In this document: positions 60,174 to 64,000 of the stretch, in pieces
Layout of the letters: every line of letters begins with the position of its first letter
Numbering within the stretch: the stretch's first letter is position 1
From: Desulfovibrio sp. UCD-KL4C
Lineage (GTDB): Bacteria > Desulfobacterota > Desulfovibrionia > Desulfovibrionales > Desulfovibrionaceae
Direction of reading: 5' to 3'
Length of the DNA: 64,000 nucleotides
Assembly (NCBI RefSeq): GCF_006210265.1
Contig: NZ_VCNC01000003.1
Span: 372,001-436,000 of the forward strand
The notes under the pieces: model-generated
What the model was told of the DNA's origin: nothing
Databases searched by the model: none
The model's input: only the letters and a program-made list of their open reading frames with translations
Translations under genes and position numbers: made by a program

Positions 60174-61834
60174 AGTTTCTCTGCCAACTCTTTCCATTTT
60201 TTTTCAATATCGGACCAGAGGGATATTAAATCTCTTGAGAAAATATTGTTTATATCTTGCTCTGAAAATTTGCTTTCCAGTTTGATTTTATTTCCGAATA
60301 CTTGAGCCATTCCTTTTATATTGCTGGCCTTTGCAAGGCTTGAATGCTGTATATGGCCTATACTGAGCTGGCCTGCATATATGTGATTGCATCCGCTAAG
60401 GTATGCTCTTAAATCCCGCTCAAGATCATCGAATTGAGTAGGATTAAAACGTACATCAAACGGTCCGCTTTTATTTATAGATTCAAGGTTAAGCATATGA
60501 CAACAGCCGGAAACATGCACAGCCGGGCGGGTGTATGAAAATTGTCCGCAATCAAATGCCGAGCGGCAGTTGTCGAAAACCATTATTCTTTCTGTTAATC
60601 CTTCTATCTGTGAAGTCCCTGCCCCAGGCGGGAAGAGATGATAGTCTGCTGACTGTACACAGGTTGGGGCAGTGGTGGATGTTATTTTGCATCCCACAGC
60701 TCCGGGATCTTCGTATTGTTTTGCTGTAGCAAGCAATTCTTCAAGCCAGTTTTGTGGAAGCTCTACATCGTCATCTAGAAATACAGCCCATTTACCCTTG
60801 CGGACTTCCGGTTCTGCAAGCAGCCAGTTACGGGCCGCCGGAGCTCCGACGTTAACCGGAAGGTGAATAGAGTGATATTGTCCTTTGTCAAAAAGATTTT
60901 CAGCAGTGGTGATTACGTTTCCAGTGCTGTCACTTGATCCGTTGTTGAGTGCAAAGACTTTTGCTCTGCCAATTCTTGAGCTGGCTACATTCTTAAGCGT
61001 ATTCTCGATTAATTTAGCATTGTTCCAAGAGTAAAGCAGGATAGAAACTTCATCAGACGAAGCTAAAATATTTTTTGTCTGAACAGGGTTTAAAAGGCTG
61101 TGTAATTTTTGACCCCAATTTAGATTCCAGATATTTTTTCTCCAGAGTTCGGACAGTATCGCAATTGCTTCTTCCTGTTCGCCAAGTTTTAAGAGTAATT
61201 CACATTTAGTGAACTCTTTCCAACATCCCCAAATTTTTCCGTCCAGTGTGGAAACCGCGTCTAATGCTTCCTGATGGGGTAAGTATAAAAAACTGTACTG
61301 AGCAAATAATCTTTGTTTTACAGGTAGTAACTCGTCATTCCACGGGACAAGATCTAAAGCTGTTTTCGGCAGTTCTGAGTTCCCGAGGCGAAGTAGCATA
61401 TCCCACGAATGTGTTAGCCAAGTTATTCCCTCAGGTCCGCGAAACAAGGGGAATAAATGCTTAATTATAAGCGCCTTATTGTTTGCCTGAAGAAGGGTTT
61501 CTAAATCATCAAGTGGAATATTGTGTTTCGGGCTGTTTGCTAGGAAATCAACAATATTTTTAATCTGTTTCGGAAGGTTGTTTTTATTTATTTCTAAAAG
61601 TTTGCGTGCAGCAAGAATATCAAGGGGGTTTTGTAACCACATCCACATGGCAAGGCTATGGCAGGGGTGCAAAAAAAACGGATTCTTTTCTGAAAGAATT
61701 TTAAATGTATTAATAAGACCGCGTTGATGTGATATTTCTTCTGTGCCGAGTGCCCATAAGGGAACACTTTCTTTTATTTCCAAAAGAAATTTTTTAATAT
61801 CAGAATTAATTAAATTTATACTTTGCTGGGGCAT
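60170..61834 (-). CDS. glycosyltransferase family 2 protein with a helical N-terminal domain
   Basis: 554 residues from ATG 61834 (GGAGA six bases upstream); an ATG at 61846 overlaps the ribosome site. The first 255 residues are helical repeats, possibly TPR-like. The GT-A domain starts at EVSILLYSWNNAKLIENTL and includes the donor-binding DxD region FLDDDVELPQNW. The C-terminal part (GPFDVRFNPTQFDDLERDLRAYLSG) completes a GT2 fold. It could glycosylate a surface polymer or protein. Substrate unknown. Confidence 0.85.
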   Translation of the reverse strand: MPQQSINLINSDIKKFLLEIKESVPLWALGTEEISHQRGLINTFKILSEKNPFFLHPCHSLAMWMWLQNPLDILAARKLLEINKNNLPKQIKNIVDFLANSPKHNIPLDDLETLLQANNKALIIKHLFPLFRGPEGITWLTHSWDMLLRLGNSELPKTALDLVPWNDELLPVKQRLFAQYSFLYLPHQEALDAVSTLDGKIWGCWKEFTKCELLLKLGEQEEAIAILSELWRKNIWNLNWGQKLHSLLNPVQTKNILASSDEVSILLYSWNNAKLIENTLKNVASSRIGRAKVFALNNGSSDSTGNVITTAENLFDKGQYHSIHLPVNVGAPAARNWLLAEPEVRKGKWAVFLDDDVELPQNWLEELLATAKQYEDPGAVGCKITSTTAPTCVQSADYHLFPPGAGTSQIEGLTERIMVFDNCRSAFDCGQFSYTRPAVHVSGCCHMLNLESINKSGPFDVRFNPTQFDDLERDLRAYLSGCNHIYAGQLSIGHIQHSSLAKASNIKGMAQVFGNKIKLESKFSEQDINNIFSRDLISLWSDIEKKWKELAEKL

Positions 61835-61980
61835 CCGACTCTCCATAAATCCGTTTCTTGTTTACAGTATGACTGGTTGATACTTTATTTCTGTCTGTTG
61901 TAAAAGATGTTGGACATACGTTTTAAAACTGGTATGAATAATCGCTTCCTATTCACTATAAATTGAGCGGAGAATTTTCG

Positions 61981-62589
61981 ATGACTGACGTCGATGCTGT
62001 AAAAATAATAAGATCAGGCGGGGTACTTATATATCCTACCGAAACTTTGTTTGCCATAGGGGCGGATGCAAGTGATGAAGTTGCTGCAAATCGTGTTGCT
62101 CTTGTTAAAGGACGGCCTGTTTCTAAGCCGTTACCACTTATTATAGGTAGCATGGAGCAACTCGACCTTGTTACCAAGTTTGCATCTTCTGATGTTCTTA
62201 AACTTGCAGAGTTTTTCTGGCCCGGGCCTCTTTCTATTTTGGTTAAAGGTCGAGATGAATTGCCTTACGCAGTTAAAGATTCAGATGGATATACGTCTGT
62301 GAGATGGACTGATCATCCTGTTGCTGCAAAAATCTGTCTTGCGGCTCGAACTCCGCTTATTGCAACCAGTGCAAATCTTAGCGGTAATAAAGCTGCGGAG
62401 AAAATTGAAGATCTTGATGTAGAGTTAGTGAAGCTGGTCGAGGGGGTCTTTGACGGCAAGCCTGCTCCGCGCGGTGGAAGTCCTTCAACGGTGATTGAAC
62501 CGCTTAGCGGTGGAAAAGTACGAGTCCTCAGGGATGGAGTAATATCCAAAGAATCTTTGATCCAAGCTGGATTTACTGTTGTAGATTAA
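61981..62589 (+). CDS. tsaC: L-threonylcarbamoyladenylate synthase (Sua5/YciO/YrdC family)
   Basis: 202 residues from ATG 61981 (GGAG nine bases upstream; a TTG at 61963 lies before it). It makes threonylcarbamoyl-AMP for t6A37 tRNA modification. GGVLIYPTETLFAIGADAS, KGRPVSKPLPLII, FWPGPLSILVKG, VRWTDHPVA and TSANLSG are the family's binding-site motifs. MtaB, also in this window, acts on t6A. It ends at a strong terminator. Confidence 0.92.
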   Translation: MTDVDAVKIIRSGGVLIYPTETLFAIGADASDEVAANRVALVKGRPVSKPLPLIIGSMEQLDLVTKFASSDVLKLAEFFWPGPLSILVKGRDELPYAVKDSDGYTSVRWTDHPVAAKICLAARTPLIATSANLSGNKAAEKIEDLDVELVKLVEGVFDGKPAPRGGSPSTVIEPLSGGKVRVLRDGVISKESLIQAGFTVVD

Positions 62590-62630
62590 TCACTTTAGAC
62601 TGATTTTACTATTTACCAAGGTTCTTTTTT

Positions 62631-62661
62631 AACCTGCTCTTTGTTTAAGAGCAGGTTTTTT
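62631..62661 (+). terminator. intrinsic terminator after tsaC
   Basis: Perfect 11-bp stem (AACCTGCTCTT / AAGAGCAGGTT) with a five-base loop followed by T's. Confidence 0.93.
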
Positions 62662-62713
62662 AGTAAAAAAAATTAAACTCTAATTGGGATGAATAGTTGT
62701 GATGTGATAGCTC

Positions 62714-62737
62714 AGTATAAAATATTGAACTTTTTGT
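62714..62737 (+). promoter_or_regulatory. conserved upstream element of sRNA unit A
   Basis: 24-base block identical at 21 positions to 63103-63126. Both begin exactly 105 bases before their TGGCAC. The position is right for a bacterial enhancer-binding protein site. Confidence 0.6.
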
Positions 62738-62818
62738 ATGATTTAAGAAAGTTTATTTTTTAAATAAAAATACATTTATTACATGGTGTTATGAGTAAAA
62801 TGTATGTATTTTAAATTT

Positions 62819-62834
62819 TGGCACGCGAGTTGCT
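62819..62834 (+). promoter_or_regulatory. sigma-54 promoter of sRNA unit A
   Basis: TGGCAC-GCGAG-TTGCT: GG (62820-62821) and GC (62832-62833) at the exact 10-base spacing of -24/-12 promoters. The predicted transcription start is near 62845. Confidence 0.88.
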
Positions 62835-62844
62835 ATATTTAAAT

Positions 62845-62914
62845 TACCTTCATTCTTTTGCTGAGATTAAATCGAAAACAGGCCTCGCCGGATACCACCG
62901 GCGGGGCCTTTTCG
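62845..62914 (+). ncRNA. putative sigma-54-dependent small RNA A
   Basis: Predicted RNA of about 70 nt, from the -24/-12 promoter start to a terminator with stem GGCCTCGCCGG / CCGGCGGGGCC (62881-62891 / 62898-62908, one G-U) and TTTT. The first 20 nt are pyrimidine-rich and include CCUUC, complementary to GAAGG-type ribosome sites. A small hairpin (GAT-TAA-ATC, 62865-62873) and UUUU/AAAA flanks lie between. There is no ATG. It is nearly identical to unit B. I do not recognise the family. Confidence 0.72.
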
Positions 62915-63055
62915 ATTTTGTAGTAAAATATAATTTAATTGCGGGATAATTCTGAGTGAAGTTGTCGAGTGGGATTTAAATTTTGAAAAATCAGTTGAGC
63001 ATAAATCTTTAGTGATCAAATTGCGTGTCGCTTTATAATACAGCTTAATCGGTTC

Positions 63056-63121
63056 AAAAAATTTAACTTAGACCCCTTGTTAATGCTGTATAGTTTCGGA
63101 TTAGTATAAAAAATTTAACTT
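63056..63121 (+). repeat. 14-bp direct repeat upstream of sRNA unit B
   Basis: AAAAAATTTAACTT occurs at 63056-63069 and 63108-63121, the second inside the conserved upstream block. This may be a doubled regulator site. Confidence 0.55.
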
Positions 63122-63126
63122 TCTGT
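63103..63126 (+). promoter_or_regulatory. conserved upstream element of sRNA unit B
   Basis: Counterpart of 62714-62737 with three differences, again 105 bases before TGGCAC. Confidence 0.6.
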
Positions 63127-63207
63127 TTATGTAGTAAAGTTTGTTGTTTTTGTATAAAATGCAAATATATTAGTACCTTAAAGTTTTATTTTTATTCTCT
63201 TAGATTT

Positions 63208-63223
63208 TGGCACGCGAGTTGCT
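63208..63223 (+). promoter_or_regulatory. sigma-54 promoter of sRNA unit B
   Basis: TGGCAC-GCGAG-TTGCT, identical to unit A, inside a 50-base block (63204-63253) identical to 62815-62864. The predicted start is near 63234. Confidence 0.88.
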
Positions 63224-63233
63224 ATATTTAAAT

Positions 63234-63304
63234 TACCTTCATTCTTTTGCTGATATAAATATCGAAAACAGGCCTCGTCGGATACCACCGGCGGGGCCTT
63301 TTCG
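63234..63304 (+). ncRNA. putative sigma-54-dependent small RNA B
   Basis: Second copy, about 71 nt. It differs from A only in an 11-12 base central stretch, where the sequence becomes GATA-TAAA-TATC and still forms a hairpin, and in one terminator base (63278 T, making a second G-U). Terminator stem 63271-63281 / 63288-63298, then TTTT. A Nudix gene begins 225 bases later on the same strand. Confidence 0.72.
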
Positions 63305-63528
63305 TTTGAAGCTTATACTCCATCAGGTAAATTCCTACTTAAGCGTTGCTACATATAAGTTCTTAAGCCTGTTTAATAATTTATACCTTAATTCCATTTG
63401 TCTTGTTTTCTTTCTCAAAAATAAATCGTATTATCTTGTCATAAAAAAACATATGCGTTAACAATCATAATGGAGTACTGATTGTAAGTACTCTTATTTT
63501 GTCTACTACATAATAAGGTTGTATTTAG

Positions 63529-64000
63529 ATGATTGGATCTAAACCATGTCCCCATTGCGGCAATGATATTGTCATTTATCGCAATCCAGTTCCCACTGTA
63601 GATATTGTCATTTATGACCCATGTCAGGGGGTTGTATTGATTAAGAGAAATAACCCTCCGCTTGGTTGGGCTTTACCCGGAGGGTTTGTTGATTATGGAG
63701 AAACTCTTGAACATGCAGCTGTACGCGAAGCAAAAGAAGAGACTAATCTTGATGTTGTGCTGACCGGACTTGTCGGAGTTTATTCAGTGCCGTGCCGTGA
63801 TGATAGACAGCATTCAATTAGTATCACTTATAGCGCTGTCGCATGTGATTCACAAATTATTAAAGCCGGTGATGATGCTGGAACCGCATGTTTTTTTCAG
63901 TTGGACGATCTTCCGGATTTAGTCTTTGACCATAGAGATATTTTGCATGATTTTTCGTCTAAAATTCTTTCGTTACAAACTTCGGCCTCGGTAGGGGCTT
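63529..64000 (+). CDS. Nudix hydrolase, truncated at the window end
   Basis: 157 codons are visible and the frame is open at base 64000. An N-terminal CPHCG pair may be half of a zinc ribbon. The Nudix box is [25 protein letters not shown]-x5-E-x7-REAKEE fits, with Asn in place of the usual Gly near the end. Relatives hydrolyse ADP-ribose, NADH or other nucleoside diphosphate derivatives. The start ATG follows a weak AAGG. It may be unrelated to the sRNA pair upstream. Confidence 0.88.
   Translation, partial: MIGSKPCPHCGNDIVIYRNPVPTVDIVIYDPCQGVVLIKRNNPPLGWALPGGFVDYGETLEHAAVREAKEETNLDVVLTGLVGVYSVPCRDDRQHSISITYSAVACDSQIIKAGDDAGTACFFQLDDLPDLVFDHRDILHDFSSKILSLQTSASVGA

Larger units (their letters stand above)
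62590..63528. other. 939-base gene-poor region containing two sRNA units
   Basis: Very AT-rich. Contains the tsaC terminator, then two copies of a unit made of an upstream conserved block, a sigma-54 promoter, a short transcribed segment and a terminator. A frame of 84 codons at 63207 overlaps the second unit and has no coding support. Confidence 0.8.

Noticed and set aside
63207-63461. 84-codon frame overlapping sRNA unit B
   Set aside because: It would begin inside the -24 element and run through the terminator hairpin. No ribosome site, and the sequence is an AT-rich translation artefact.

Overview
This 64 kb window is a chromosomal segment of a fairly AT-rich, motile, anaerobic sulfate-reducing deltaproteobacterium of the Desulfovibrio type, probably a marine low-GC relative such as Maridesulfovibrio. 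This identification is by inference. The flavodoxin closely matches the classic Desulfovibrio protein as I remember it. The window also holds NikR, a CbiK cobaltochelatase, a RACE-like ferredoxin/ASKHA protein, a flavodoxin behind a Fur box, and sigma-54 signals. I see no rRNA, tRNA, CRISPR array, phage or insertion sequence.

Layout. 1-4.6 kb: end of a methyltransferase, nikR, folE2, a DUF1499 lipoprotein, an Rrf2 regulator and an FAD oxidoreductase. 4.9-11.7 kb: sugar MFS transporter, sigma-54 activator, a very large exported TPR protein and a MEMO protein. 11.9-17.0 kb: hydantoinase/oxoprolinase-like ATPase, a small unknown protein and bioD-bioA-bioB. 17.1-24.4 kb, minus strand: PilZ and TPR genes, then a complete peptide ABC importer. 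24.5-35 kb: chagasin-like lipoprotein, TIGR03960 radical SAM protein, small unknown, SatP-type acetate transporter, nitroreductase, pirin, a MerR-methyltransferase fusion, GNAT and acetyl-CoA synthetase. 35-44 kb: GT9 glycosyltransferase, two small unknowns behind a sigma-54-like site, membrane PilZ protein, RNase H-fold exonuclease, methyltransferase, a degenerate DEAD-box protein and an MtaB-type methylthiotransferase. 44.2-49.3 kb: a yicC-remA-gmk-pyrF-TPR-recJ housekeeping run. 49.4-52.5 kb: DUF4242 protein, Fur-box unknown plus flavodoxin, lipA and lipB. 52.7-59.4 kb, minus strand: Rsm22 methyltransferase, RACE-like protein, CbiK, and a three-gene split CheA module. 59.6-64 kb: TrmH-like methyltransferase, GT2 glycosyltransferase, tsaC, the sRNA locus, and the start of a Nudix hydrolase.

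The most striking element is the 939-base gap between tsaC and the Nudix gene. It holds two near-identical units. Each has a perfect-looking -24/-12 sigma-54 promoter (TGGCAC-N5-TTGCT), a predicted RNA of about 70 nt with a pyrimidine-rich 5' end, and a GC-rich intrinsic terminator. A conserved block lies exactly 105 nt upstream of both promoters. This looks like a tandem pair of sigma-54-dependent small RNAs, the same logic as Vibrio Qrr RNAs but unrelated by any sequence I recognise.

Other points worth attention are the split CheA (kinase, HPt and receiver on three proteins), the degenerate helicase, the MerR-methyltransferase fusion, a Fur-box gene of unknown function beside flavodoxin, and a GAFTHA variant in the sigma-54 activator. 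Start codons were adjusted by ribosome-site spacing and are marked where uncertain.
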